DNA of 64,000 nt from Methanooceanicella nereidis (GTDB lineage: Archaea > Halobacteriota > Methanocellia > Methanocellales > Methanocellaceae), in contig NZ_PGCK01000003.1 of NCBI RefSeq assembly GCF_021023085.1, positions 186,001 through 250,000 of the forward strand. The letters are read 5' to 3'. This document shows, piece by piece, positions 25,009 to 33,807 of this stretch (positions are counted from its first letter, which is position 1; each line of letters opens with the position of its first letter). Position numbers and translations under genes: made by a program. The notes beneath the pieces are model-generated. The model did not search any database, was not told the origin of the DNA, and saw nothing but the letters and a program-made list of their open reading frames with translations.

Positions 25009-26331
25009 TCATAATATGAATATGAATATCACCAGATATACAATAAGCGACGGTATGAACAATTTAGCCCATAATATCTTGTTTGACCGGTATATCTTGG
25101 CACCTTTATGAGGCTCAAAAGGCATCAGGTGGTACAGGCTTAAGACCATATTCGCAGAAAACCCGATGATCCCGATCCAGGCGATATCCTGTCCCCATGT
25201 CGTGAATTTCAAAGGTATCAGTAACAGGAACAATATTGCCAGTATAAAGTTCATCCTGGGGCCTGCATAAGCGATGTCAGCATCGTCCTTTTCTGTAACA
25301 TTCTCTCCTTTTACGGCTGTCCTTGCAGGAGCTCCGAACACCGAGCCAAACAGCCATGATGTTAGCAGGACCGTTATTGTGCCTAACTTCCAGAACTTGT
25401 ACTCCGTATCGATCTTTAGCTTATTCGCGGCCCTTATGCTTACGAGGTCATGTGCGACTTCACTTATGCCGACGATGGATATGCCAAGGAGGATATTGGT
25501 GAGAGAGAAGACTTCACGGTCGGCGTAAATGAACATCAGGCCGAAAATGACTGCTGCTATGACCACTATCGATATTTCATACAATGACAGGTTAAACAAT
25601 ACCACTTTCTTCTTACCGATAGTATCTTTTGCCAGGCGGTCCCCTGTCTCGCTTAATTTCTCATCGACACTGAAAGATAATACATCCAAAATAAATTCTG
25701 TAATCTTCCCGAATAGTCCTCTTCCCAGCAGAGAGAATAAAAAGCTTAAACATATCCCCGTCACAATTGCTGCGGCCGGCATAAGTTCTTCCGGGATAAT
25801 GCCGTTCCCCGGCAGGTCCTTCCTGTGGTAATCATATCCTGATGCGTCCCCTATCACCGCGACATTTTTGCCTCCGGGACCCTTGATGACTTCAAATATG
25901 ATCGTCGGCATTTTTTTGTCAGTGACATTGTACTTCAGGTAGCCTTCATCCAGCAGCATCCGGGTATAAGCATTATGGTTAGGCCCACCCATTACAATGA
26001 GGTCATAGCTGGAAACGTCATTACCATCGAACTCTTTCACGTCATCTTTGATAATTCGATTTTCATCAAAATGCTGGCCTTTTATATTGTTCAGTAACTG
26101 TTCCTCTTCCAGGTCCATGCCGGATCCCAGGATAATGAGCGGGTTGGTGAGCGATACTCTGGAAATATTCCCCACATTAACGATCATCTCCTCGCCGCCC
26201 AATCCTGTGCCATTCAACATATCTTCAATGCTCACAGAATACATCGTGCTTGCGGACCCGGGTTGTATGCCGATAATAAATATAGTTGCAACTATCAATA
26301 TCGCTATGAATAGCAATTTAATCTTTTTCAA
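25009..26331 (-). CDS. Exported-domain/membrane protein with degenerate site-2-protease-like core
   Basis: 440 residues. A signal sequence (1-28) leads an extracellular domain (about 30-180) with LIILGSGMDL and DLIVMGGPNHN, reminiscent of S-layer-associated proteins. The membrane part (about 183-440) has six or so helices with three segments placed like the motifs of site-2 metalloproteases: SEVAHD (290-295) where HExxH is expected, AGPRMN (356-361), and LMPFEPHKGAK (402-412) where NxxPxxxLDG is expected. First His and catalytic-site Asp are replaced, so activity is doubtful. The family call is inference. Confidence 0.6.
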   Translation of the reverse strand: MKKIKLLFIAILIVATIFIIGIQPGSASTMYSVSIEDMLNGTGLGGEEMIVNVGNISRVSLTNPLIILGSGMDLEEEQLLNNIKGQHFDENRIIKDDVKEFDGNDVSSYDLIVMGGPNHNAYTRMLLDEGYLKYNVTDKKMPTIIFEVIKGPGGKNVAVIGDASGYDYHRKDLPGNGIIPEELMPAAAIVTGICLSFLFSLLGRGLFGKITEFILDVLSFSVDEKLSETGDRLAKDTIGKKKVVLFNLSLYEISIVVIAAVIFGLMFIYADREVFSLTNILLGISIVGISEVAHDLVSIRAANKLKIDTEYKFWKLGTITVLLTSWLFGSVFGAPARTAVKGENVTEKDDADIAYAGPRMNFILAILFLLLIPLKFTTWGQDIAWIGIIGFSANMVLSLYHLMPFEPHKGAKIYRSNKILWAKLFIPSLIVYLVIFIFIL

Positions 26332-26569
26332 AACTCAATACCCCCCGGTAAATGATAATAATTGATATTATTTCGATATATATTATTGGGTATAGGATAT
26401 GGATGTTTACAATTTTTCTAAAAGTTTAAAAATAATATTATAAAAAATTAATTTTTTCTCTCCCGTTATTATCTCCGAAGTCCCTATCATGAACTGCAAT
26501 TTCAGACTTCAGGGCGTAAAAGGCTTGTCATGCGTATCGATGAACTCGACAATTTTTACCATCCGATTT

Positions 26570-27433
26570 TTACATATGCTCCTTTTTGCTTTTAGTGCAA
26601 TATTTGAGATAAGCCGATGTGACAATGATAAACACCACTAAGTATGGTATCAATACCGGCAGGGCTCTTTCCAGAGGAGCGTTCACCGAGGCGATCAGAA
26701 GGGCCAGCCCCGGATTTCTAGTCGCGCTTTCCAGGGCCAGCGTAGTACGCTCTTCCGGACCGCCCGTAGCTAACAGGTGGCCGGTTGCCAGAGCGGCAAT
26801 TATCATCATTGCCATGGCCGCGTATGACCTGATGTCCATCTTAAAGATAAGATCATAGGAAAACGACATGATAATGATAATGACCATAAACAGGATGATC
26901 TGTGATAAGGCCGCCAAAGGCCGGATAATACGTCGAGCCGCGTCGGGGAAAAATGACCGGAAAATAATGCCGATGATGACCGGAACTAGTATGGAAAGCC
27001 CCACCTGATCCGCCACTGCTAACGGGCTTACCATAAACCCGAGATCAAGAATAGTATTTAAAATAGTTAATGTGACAGGCGTAGTGACGATCGCCAGTAA
27101 GGCTAGCAATAAGTGAAGGCTTATGGCGTATTCATGCTTTCCTCCCGACTTTATTATTCTCGATAATACTCTTGGTGCCGCAGGGGATGCTGCAAGGATC
27201 ACAAGTCCGATCGCAGTTGCGCGTTCAGGATCGACCAAAAATATGACCAGCATGACGATAATGGGTACGATCACAACTACGGAGAGTAGCGACCTAAAAA
27301 ACAGCCATGGACGCTCTTTGAAAAAAGTCAGTTCCTTAAAGGATGTGTCCAGCCCAAGAGATAACATGATCGCAAATGTACTTATTATTGCGCCAGTTTG
27401 AATTATTTGCAGGATGAGCCCTGATATCATCAC
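26570..27433 (-). CDS. BASS-family Na+-coupled transporter
   Basis: A 287-residue integral membrane protein with about nine or ten helices in the bile-acid:Na+ symporter fold. The family signature LALESATRNPGLALLIA lies near 232-248. The N-terminal SLGLDTSFKEL and the AASPAAPRVLSRI stretch also fit. Members carry organic anions such as 2-oxoacids, pantoate or bile acids; the substrate here is unknown. It is divergent from the TetR regulator at 27649, whose operators lie in the intervening region. Confidence 0.85.
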   Translation of the reverse strand: MMISGLILQIIQTGAIISTFAIMLSLGLDTSFKELTFFKERPWLFFRSLLSVVVIVPIIVMLVIFLVDPERATAIGLVILAASPAAPRVLSRIIKSGGKHEYAISLHLLLALLAIVTTPVTLTILNTILDLGFMVSPLAVADQVGLSILVPVIIGIIFRSFFPDAARRIIRPLAALSQIILFMVIIIIMSFSYDLIFKMDIRSYAAMAMMIIAALATGHLLATGGPEERTTLALESATRNPGLALLIASVNAPLERALPVLIPYLVVFIIVTSAYLKYCTKSKKEHM

Positions 27434-27565
27434 GCTTTATCACATCTTTAGGGCAAAACATGATTATGTCGTGCACTGACCGAATACTGATAGTTACAAT
27501 TTAATTCTTAAGATTCAAGCACAAAAACACTTCCCGTTTTATTCATATGTTTTTTATTCTTAAAA

Positions 27566-27585
27566 AAGCTACCAATAGGTAGCTT
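27566..27585. promoter_or_regulatory. Operator palindrome 1 for the TetR regulator
   Basis: AAGCTACC-AATA-GGTAGCTT is a perfect 8-bp inverted repeat just upstream of, and touching, a TATA box (TTTATATAC, 27585-27593). A repressor bound here would block TBP/TFB. Confidence 0.75.
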
Positions 27586-27616
27586 TATATACTTTAAGAA
27601 TATTCTATACATTGTA

Positions 27617-27636
27617 AAGCTACCAAATGGTAGCTT
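27617..27636. promoter_or_regulatory. Operator palindrome 2 for the TetR regulator
   Basis: AAGCTACC-AAAT-GGTAGCTT has the same arms as operator 1, 51 bp downstream, placed over the expected transcription start. The pair strongly suggests autoregulation by the TetR-type protein encoded immediately downstream. Confidence 0.75.
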
Positions 27637-27648
27637 ATGGTGATATTG

Positions 27649-28311
27649 ATGGCCGTGAAAACGCGAAAGACTGGCAGGCCGGCGAAGGTCCCCGGCGAGA
27701 AATGCACGAAGGAGAAAATATTCGACGCCGCCGTGGACTTGTTCGCCGAGAAGGGGTATGACGGGGTCTCGATGGACGACATAGCGAATGCTGTAGGGAT
27801 CAGAAAAAGTTCGGTGTATAAGCATTATTCCAGCAAGGACGTTATCCTGGATTCCATATTCGAGTACATGAAATCAATGCTATATATGCCTCCGCCCAAG
27901 GATCTGGATATGGATACTTTACTCGATACCTTGTCTTTCGAAGAGGTGCTTGAGATGGGGTTTGAGTCGATAAAAAAGATGGCTGAAGATCCGCTCATGT
28001 TCAAGCTTGTTCGCATAGTCACCATAGAGCTTCACAGGAATAAGAAGATAAGAGACTTCTTCTACGATCAGATGTTCGAGCGCCCTGTAGACGAGAATGA
28101 GCTTTTATTCAGGAGGCTGATCGAAAAAGGAAAGATCAAGCCGTATGACCCGAGGGCTCTGGCGACGTCTTACTTTTCCTTCACAGCTTACATGCATATG
28201 GAGACTTTCCTGCTGAGGTATGAGGAAGGCATTGATGTTGAGCGTATTGAAAAGAAGTCAAGGGCACAGATGAAACTTTTCGTAGAGATGTTAAAAATTG
28301 AGGGGACATAA
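27649..28311 (+). CDS. TetR/AcrR-family regulator
   Basis: About 220 residues. After a basic tail, residues 20-65 form the TetR helix-turn-helix (KIFDAAVDLFAEKGYDGVSM followed by DDIANAVGIRKSSVYKHYSSK); the rest is the all-helical ligand-binding and dimer domain. I choose ATG 27649 because GGTGAT lies just upstream; an ATG at 27637 abuts the operator. Two identical palindromes flank its promoter. It is cotranscribed with the flavoprotein gene two bases downstream, the probable target, and may also act on the divergent BASS transporter. Confidence 0.9.
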   Translation: MAVKTRKTGRPAKVPGEKCTKEKIFDAAVDLFAEKGYDGVSMDDIANAVGIRKSSVYKHYSSKDVILDSIFEYMKSMLYMPPPKDLDMDTLLDTLSFEEVLEMGFESIKKMAEDPLMFKLVRIVTIELHRNKKIRDFFYDQMFERPVDENELLFRRLIEKGKIKPYDPRALATSYFSFTAYMHMETFLLRYEEGIDVERIEKKSRAQMKLFVEMLKIEGT

Positions 28312-28313
28312 AA

Positions 28314-29183
28314 ATGAAAATACTCGCTATCATAGGGAGCGCCAGAAAGGGCAACACATATCGTGTCGTTCAGCGCATTGAAGAGAATATGAAAAATATG
28401 GGGGACGTGGACTTCGAGTACCTGTTCCTTAAAGATCTTGGCCAGGGCTATTGCAGGGGATGCACTGTGTGCTTCCTGAAGGGAGAGCAGAAGTGCCCGG
28501 TCAGGGATGGCAGCGAAGTGCTGGAGAAGAAGATGCTCGAAGCTGACGGTGTTATATTTGCCTCGCCGAACTATGCGAGCAACGTAACCGGCCTTATGAA
28601 GACTTTCATCGACCGTATCGCTTATGCGGGACACAGGCCCAGGTTTTACGGGCAATATGCCCTCTACGTGGTCACAAGCGCAGGCCCGGGCGGAGTAAAG
28701 CAGTGCATGGCGGCCATGCAAGGGCCGTTCTCAAGCTTCGGGTTCAGGACCGCGGGCAAGATCAGCGTCATGACGCCGCCTTTCAAGACACCGAAGGAAC
28801 ATGAGGAAAAGAACTTAAAGGCGATCGATAGCGCATCGGACAAATTCTACAATAGTATCAAGAACAAAGGTCCGGCAGCCCCCGGCTTAATGGATGTGAT
28901 AGGTTTCAAGTCTATACAGGCTATGGGGAACGAGTTCGGAGAAATATACGATAACATATATCCTGCCGATTCTCAGTACTGGAAAGAGAAAGGCTGGATG
29001 GACCGCAGCAAGTACTACTACACGGACGCGAATATCGGCATCATGAAAAAATTAATAGCAAATGTCGCAGTAGCGTTCATGATGTTATATCTCAAAAGGA
29101 CTATATTCTCCGAGATGGGAAAAAGGTCGCCTGAAAGGTCGGAAGTTCAGGCTAAGAGCCTGATACAGGGAAATAAGGTCTGA
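28314..29183 (+). CDS. Iron-sulfur flavoprotein-like NAD(P)H:FMN oxidoreductase
   Basis: The 289-residue protein opens with a flavodoxin-like FMN loop (MKILAIIGSARKGNTYRV) and carries a compact Cys motif C-x2-C-x2-C-x7-C in YCRGCTVCFLKGEQKC, as in iron-sulfur flavoproteins of methanogens. FASPNYASNVTGLMKTFIDR is the second flavin-contact region. A ~110-residue C-terminal extension contains ADSQYWKEKGW and a hydrophobic helix. The 262-residue product of the gene at 35007 is a paralog with the same extension. Control by the upstream TetR protein is likely; the partner and substrate are unknown. Confidence 0.8.
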   Translation: MKILAIIGSARKGNTYRVVQRIEENMKNMGDVDFEYLFLKDLGQGYCRGCTVCFLKGEQKCPVRDGSEVLEKKMLEADGVIFASPNYASNVTGLMKTFIDRIAYAGHRPRFYGQYALYVVTSAGPGGVKQCMAAMQGPFSSFGFRTAGKISVMTPPFKTPKEHEEKNLKAIDSASDKFYNSIKNKGPAAPGLMDVIGFKSIQAMGNEFGEIYDNIYPADSQYWKEKGWMDRSKYYYTDANIGIMKKLIANVAVAFMMLYLKRTIFSEMGKRSPERSEVQAKSLIQGNKV

Positions 29184-29332
29184 GGGGCTTCCAGGTTCCG
29201 GACTTTTTTATTTTTAAAATCTGTATGTTTAAAGCCCTCTTATTCATATGACCTGACCAATGGTTCAAATAATTTGATATTGAGTATCATTTAAGTATAC
29301 ATTAGGGGGCGATCAATATCATCTGGAATGAA

Positions 29333-29719
29333 ATGAGTATATCCACAAGTTCACGTGTTCAGTTTTTAGATATTACGAGGCGTGTTCAGGCCGAAGTGTC
29401 AAAAAGGAACGTTAAGAACGGCATCTGTCATCTATACGTCACACATACGACGGCAGGCCTGACCATTAATGAAAACGCCGATCCCGATGTTACGACGGAC
29501 CTGATAAATATCCTGGAAAAGCTTGTGCCTGTAAGGGGCGGTTATCTGCATTCTGAAGGTAATTCCGACGCTCACATGAAGGCTTCAATGATGGGTTTTT
29601 CACTGATGATACCGGTGATAGAAGGCAGGCTGGCGTTAGGCACATGGCAGGGAATATACTTTTGCGAGTTTGACGGGCCCCGAAGCCGAAAGTTGCTTTT
29701 CGGCACGTCGGGCGAATAA
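29333..29719 (+). CDS. YjbQ/UPF0047 family protein
   Basis: A 128-residue single-domain protein of the YjbQ family, reported to have secondary thiamine-phosphate synthase activity in some members. Conserved features are YVTHTTAGLTINENADPDV, HSEGNSDAHMKASMMG and LGTWQGIYFCEFDGPR, which supply the His-rich metal/phosphate site. It has the family's usual length. The physiological role in archaea is unclear. The start is ATG 29333; no strong ribosome site is seen. Confidence 0.88.
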   Translation: MSISTSSRVQFLDITRRVQAEVSKRNVKNGICHLYVTHTTAGLTINENADPDVTTDLINILEKLVPVRGGYLHSEGNSDAHMKASMMGFSLMIPVIEGRLALGTWQGIYFCEFDGPRSRKLLFGTSGE

Positions 29720-29737
29720 CGCCTGTCGCCGTATTCC

Positions 29738-30217
29738 TTATTTTAGTTTCCCGTTCATGTAGAAGAACGGCTTGTTCACGGGTTTCCTGTGGCCGCCGTA
29801 CACGCTGGGCGGTATCTCCGGCGTTTTCGCGCTATCGAGCGGAATGCAGTACATGTGCTCAGGATTATCGGGGAAGCCTTTCACTCCTGCTACGACGAAC
29901 ACGGGTAGTTTTTTCGAGCTCTGGAAATCCTGGTAATGCTTGATCTGGTTAGGGGACGACCACCTTATGACGTCGCTGCCTACTGACTGTCCTTGTGAAA
30001 AATCCTGCCTGAAAACGCAAACGACCGCGAACCTCTGGTTCGACTTCTTATGCTTGATAATAATGTCCGGGTCCCTGTAAGGCTGGTCCGCCGCAGGTGT
30101 AACGGGTTTTCTCTCTATCGCATAATGCTCGGGGCTGAAGAGCCCGGATACCAGTCTCTCGAACTTTATATTATTACGCCTCTCAGTCTCGTCCGGCCTG
30201 TCATCTTCTAAACGCAT
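29738..30217 (-). CDS. Hypothetical protein, possible nuclease-like fold
   Basis: 159 residues. The layout recalls a restriction-endonuclease-like core: DPDIIIKHKKSNQRFAVVC could be the beta-hairpin with a leading Asp, and SSKKLPVFVVAGVKGFP the following strand, but the usual E/Q-x-K is not obvious (VVCVFRQD in its place). If the fold is right, the enzyme may be inactive. I do not recognise a named family. Convergent with the YjbQ gene, 18 bp apart. Confidence 0.55.
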   Translation of the reverse strand: MRLEDDRPDETERRNNIKFERLVSGLFSPEHYAIERKPVTPAADQPYRDPDIIIKHKKSNQRFAVVCVFRQDFSQGQSVGSDVIRWSSPNQIKHYQDFQSSKKLPVFVVAGVKGFPDNPEHMYCIPLDSAKTPEIPPSVYGGHRKPVNKPFFYMNGKLK

Positions 30218-30451
30218 TGTAATCCGCCCATTTAATTATCTGTTAAATGACCATGTTTATTTTAAACTCGTATAAAGTTATTGCAAATGTACGTGACATT
30301 TGCATTTATCCTATGGTAAAAGGGCCTGGTGAAGGGGTTCATGCGAGCTTCCACGAAAATATGCAATCTATTACATTAGGCCTAGAAGGTAAGCCTTTTA
30401 TGATGCTAATGACAAAATCATAATGCTTTTCAGTATTGGGGTTCGGTTAAA

Positions 30452-31168
30452 GTGGACGCAGTACCTGATGTAAATTCATCCGGCAATATCAGCGGCATAG
30501 TTAGATGGATCATAAAGACCTCAATTGGAATTATACTCTTAGCGCTGGCCATGTTCATATCATCAGGCAGGCTTGACTGGATGATGGCGTGGGCTTTTCT
30601 GGGCATTGTAGTGATAGATAATGCCATACTCGGGATATATGCGTCAATAAAGTGCCCGGAATTACTGGAAGAGCGCTCCCGGATGAAAGAAGGTACAAAG
30701 GAATGGGATAAGATCCTTGCGCCGCTTGTGGCCCTTGTCGTCCCTATATTCATATGGATCGCTGCCGGACTGGACTATCGCTTCGGGTGGTCGCCCGAAA
30801 TTCCAGTCGAGATCCAGGTCGTTTTTCTGGCCGTAGCTCTTCTGGGGTCGTTGCTTACGACGTGGGCTATGGTCACTAACAGGTTCTTCGCCCCTACAGT
30901 CCGGATACAGGATGAAAGGGGCCAAACTACGGTCACGTCAGGCCCTTATCGTTTTGTCCGGCATCCCGGTTATCTGGGAGTCATCATATTTGACCTCGCT
31001 ACTCCTGTCGCGCTCGGATCTTTTTGGGCTTTTATCCCGGCGTTGATAGTTACCATATTATTTTTCATAAGGGCTTTCCTGGAAGACGATACTCTAAAGA
31101 ATGAGTTGCCGGGGTACAGGGACTATGCGGTAAAGGTCCGCTACCGCCTCATTCCGGGACTGTGGTAA
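30452..31168 (+). CDS. ICMT-like membrane methyltransferase (isoprenylcysteine/phospholipid methyltransferase superfamily)
   Basis: The 238 residues contain about five transmembrane helices and, near the C terminus, the superfamily signature GPYRFVRHPGYLGVIIFDL followed by the E-D pair and the terminal YRDYAVKVRYRLIPG. Members are SAM-dependent methyltransferases acting at the membrane. The substrate is unknown, and archaea lack typical prenylated CAAX proteins. The likely start is GTG 30452. A shorter paralog lies at 33808, on the other side of the AOR genes. Confidence 0.83.
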   Translation: MDAVPDVNSSGNISGIVRWIIKTSIGIILLALAMFISSGRLDWMMAWAFLGIVVIDNAILGIYASIKCPELLEERSRMKEGTKEWDKILAPLVALVVPIFIWIAAGLDYRFGWSPEIPVEIQVVFLAVALLGSLLTTWAMVTNRFFAPTVRIQDERGQTTVTSGPYRFVRHPGYLGVIIFDLATPVALGSFWAFIPALIVTILFFIRAFLEDDTLKNELPGYRDYAVKVRYRLIPGLW

Positions 31169-31324
31169 ACAAGCCCCGTCAAAGCATAGATTCATCCCTG
31201 ATCTTTTTATCGGGCGTTAATAATTTTATATATGGCTGTTATTTCCTCGGAATTTATTGTTTCTACACTAATCATAGTCGGAAAGTATTCATGATTATAT
31301 TAATTCATATATTGTTTCATTGAT

Positions 31325-31843
31325 ATGACGGAACAAAAGGAAGAGAAGAAACGGACAAAGAACGTTAGATTGCGTATAGTGGACATCGACAGGTGCGTCG
31401 GCTGCCAGAACTGTATGTTCGCATGCTCCAGAAGGACCGGCAATGCAGGGCTTGAAAAATCCTGTATAGGCGTCAGGTCCGTAGGCGGCATGGAACGCGG
31501 GTTCGTCGTGGTGGTATGCAGGGCCTGCGAGGATCCCCCGTGTGCAAAGGTGTGTCCCGTAGACGCGATAACTGTCAGGGAAGAAGGCGGCGTCAGGATA
31601 GACCTGAATAAATGCATCGGGTGCAAGAACTGTCAGGACGCATGCCCGCTCGGCGCCATATTCTGGGACAAGGAATCAAATAAGCCGCTGGTATGCGTTT
31701 ATTGCGGATATTGCGCCCAGTACTGTCCGCATAATGTTCTGGCTCTGGAAAAGACCGAAGTCTCAACCGGATCAACGAAAGAAGCATCAAAGGAAGAGGA
31801 GAAGGAAGAGGAGAAGGAGGCTGCCAAGGGTGTTACCGCATGA
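31325..31843 (+). CDS. Polyferredoxin-type electron carrier for aldehyde oxidoreductase
   Basis: A 172-residue iron-sulfur protein with four Cys groups: CVGCQNCMFACSR, CRACEDPPCAKVCP, CIGCKNCQDACP and CVYCGYCAQYCP, the layout of HycB/DMSO-reductase-type subunits, which would hold up to four [4Fe-4S] clusters. A highly charged Lys/Glu tail (about 145-172) follows. It overlaps the AOR gene by 14 bp, so it is almost certainly the AOR electron partner. A TATA-like element near 31297 suggests a leaderless transcript. Confidence 0.9.
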   Translation: MTEQKEEKKRTKNVRLRIVDIDRCVGCQNCMFACSRRTGNAGLEKSCIGVRSVGGMERGFVVVVCRACEDPPCAKVCPVDAITVREEGGVRIDLNKCIGCKNCQDACPLGAIFWDKESNKPLVCVYCGYCAQYCPHNVLALEKTEVSTGSTKEASKEEEKEEEKEAAKGVTA

Positions 31844-33629
31844 CCCGCTGTCCAGGGTCCTTTACATAGACCTGACAAAGAAGAGTTTCAAGGTGAAGGA
31901 CCGTAGTGATCTTTTTGAAAAGTATATCGGCGGCGCAGGCGTAGGTATACAGCTTTTGAAGGAAGAGTGCCCTAAAGGGATCGACCCATACGACCCCTCC
32001 AATCCTATCGTATTCGCGGTAGGCCCGCTCACGTCTTTGTTCCCGTTAGCGTCTAAGACCGTAGCCATGTTCAAATCTCCCCATACCGGATATCTCGGAG
32101 AAAGCCACGCAGGCGGTCGAAGCGCAGTGGCCATACGAATGGCCGGCTATGGCGCCCTGGTGATTAAAGGCTCAAGCTCCAGGCCAGTATATCTGGCCAT
32201 ACATGAGGATAGTATCAACTTCCGCGACGCTTCTGCGCTGTGGGGAATGGAGAGTAACTTTACCGTCGGACGTATCATCAGGGAGAACGAGCCTGCGGCC
32301 GGCATGAGAACTATCATGCGTATAGGGAAGGCGGGTGAAAAGCTCGTATCATATGCGTGCGTCACCACAGAGTCTTACCGCCATTTCGGCAGGCTTGGGC
32401 TCGGGGCTGTCTTCGGCAGCAAGAAACTTAAAGCTGTCCTTGTATCGGGCAAGCGGACCATACCCACGGCCAATAAATCGGAATACCGGAAGCTATACGA
32501 TGAGCTTTATCATACCGCCGTCGAGTCCCCGCTGATGAAGAAATATCATGACCTGGGTACGGCGGAAAACATCGAGCCGCTAAACATGCTCGGCGGCATG
32601 CCGACAAGAAATCTTCTCACGGCAAAATTCGAGAGCGCGAAAGAAATTTCGGGTGACTCCATTGCCGAGAACTATCTCGGAAGGAGACTTGCCTGCTCCC
32701 ATTGTCCTGTGGGGTGCATACATATCGCGGCACTGAGAATACCGTACGAGGACGAGACGTATTTCTATAAGACCTCGATGATCTCATACGACTATGAGCC
32801 TATTTACGCGCTGGGCACTATGCTTGGCGTCTCGGACCCCAAAGGTCTGCTAAAGCTTATGGACCACGTAGAGTCGTGGGCGCTGGACGCGATGACGACC
32901 GGTGTCGTGCTCGCATGGGCTACAGAGGCGTTTGAAAAAGGACTGGTATCAGAAAAGGATACTATGGGGCTCAAGTTAGCGTGGGGCGATTATAACACTT
33001 ACATTAAGGCGGCTCACAACATAATGGATCAGCCTAATGATTTCTATGCTGCGCTGGCAAGGGGCGTGGAGCACGCGTCATCGATATACGGCGGGAGTGA
33101 TTTTGCCCTGTCTTTCGGTAAGAACGAGATGGCGGGATACCATACCGGGCCGGGCACGCATGTCGGCCATCTGATAGGAGCGCGGCACAGCCACCTGGAT
33201 AACGCCGGATACAGCGTTGATCAAAAGATACTTGCAAAAAAGCAGCTTTCTCCCGAAGAGCTTGCCGATGCCCTGATGGAAGAAGAAAAATGGAGACAGA
33301 TACTGTCAAGCCTTACTATATGCTTCTTTGCCAGGGGCATATATACGCCTGAAGTGACGCTAAGGGCGTTAAAGTTGACTGGCTTTGAACTGGCCAAAGA
33401 AGATCTTGACCGCATAGGCGACGAGATACTCCGGGAGAAGAACCGGTTCAAGGTGCGCGAAGGCTTCAGCCTGGACAATGTCCGCATACCGAAGAGGATA
33501 TTCGAGACACCGACGCCGCTGGGCCAGCTTGACGAAGCGTTCATACGTAAGGCAGTGGAGCATTTCAAGAAAAAGATGCTGGAAGAGGTAGCTCCTGAGA
33601 AAGGCGGGGCAGAGAAGGCGGAGGCATAG
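31830..33629 (+). CDS. aor: Tungsten-containing aldehyde:ferredoxin oxidoreductase
   Basis: Oxidises aldehydes to carboxylates with reduction of ferredoxin, using a tungstopterin cofactor and one [4Fe-4S]. The 599 residues show KYIGGAGVGI near the N terminus, FKSPHTGYLGESHAGG (81-96), the cluster Cys C289, C292 and C296 (CSHCPVGC), TTGVVLAWATEAFEKG, and a fourth Cys in SLTICFF. The start is GTG 31830 rather than an upstream in-frame ATG, because AAGGAGG precedes it by nine bases and the family N terminus begins there. Translationally coupled to the ferredoxin gene. Confidence 0.92.
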   Translation: MLPHDPLSRVLYIDLTKKSFKVKDRSDLFEKYIGGAGVGIQLLKEECPKGIDPYDPSNPIVFAVGPLTSLFPLASKTVAMFKSPHTGYLGESHAGGRSAVAIRMAGYGALVIKGSSSRPVYLAIHEDSINFRDASALWGMESNFTVGRIIRENEPAAGMRTIMRIGKAGEKLVSYACVTTESYRHFGRLGLGAVFGSKKLKAVLVSGKRTIPTANKSEYRKLYDELYHTAVESPLMKKYHDLGTAENIEPLNMLGGMPTRNLLTAKFESAKEISGDSIAENYLGRRLACSHCPVGCIHIAALRIPYEDETYFYKTSMISYDYEPIYALGTMLGVSDPKGLLKLMDHVESWALDAMTTGVVLAWATEAFEKGLVSEKDTMGLKLAWGDYNTYIKAAHNIMDQPNDFYAALARGVEHASSIYGGSDFALSFGKNEMAGYHTGPGTHVGHLIGARHSHLDNAGYSVDQKILAKKQLSPEELADALMEEEKWRQILSSLTICFFARGIYTPEVTLRALKLTGFELAKEDLDRIGDEILREKNRFKVREGFSLDNVRIPKRIFETPTPLGQLDEAFIRKAVEHFKKKMLEEVAPEKGGAEKAEA

Positions 33630-33807
33630 GCTTCAAAACCTGTCCGCCCTCATCCTGTTCCTTATTTGTATACTTAATTTCATGATATGATTATTATTAT
33701 TGTTTTAATACGTTTTAAACCGATATTAATTTCATAAAAATTAATTTTTCCCCATATTAAAGATAAGTATAAATCCATGACCGCTTAATAAATGATGGCA
33801 AAATATC

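Noticed and set aside
31734-31829. Longer N terminus for the AOR protein
   Set aside because: The extra 32 residues are an Arg/Lys-rich shadow of the ferredoxin tail; the family N terminus and AAGGAGG support GTG 31830.
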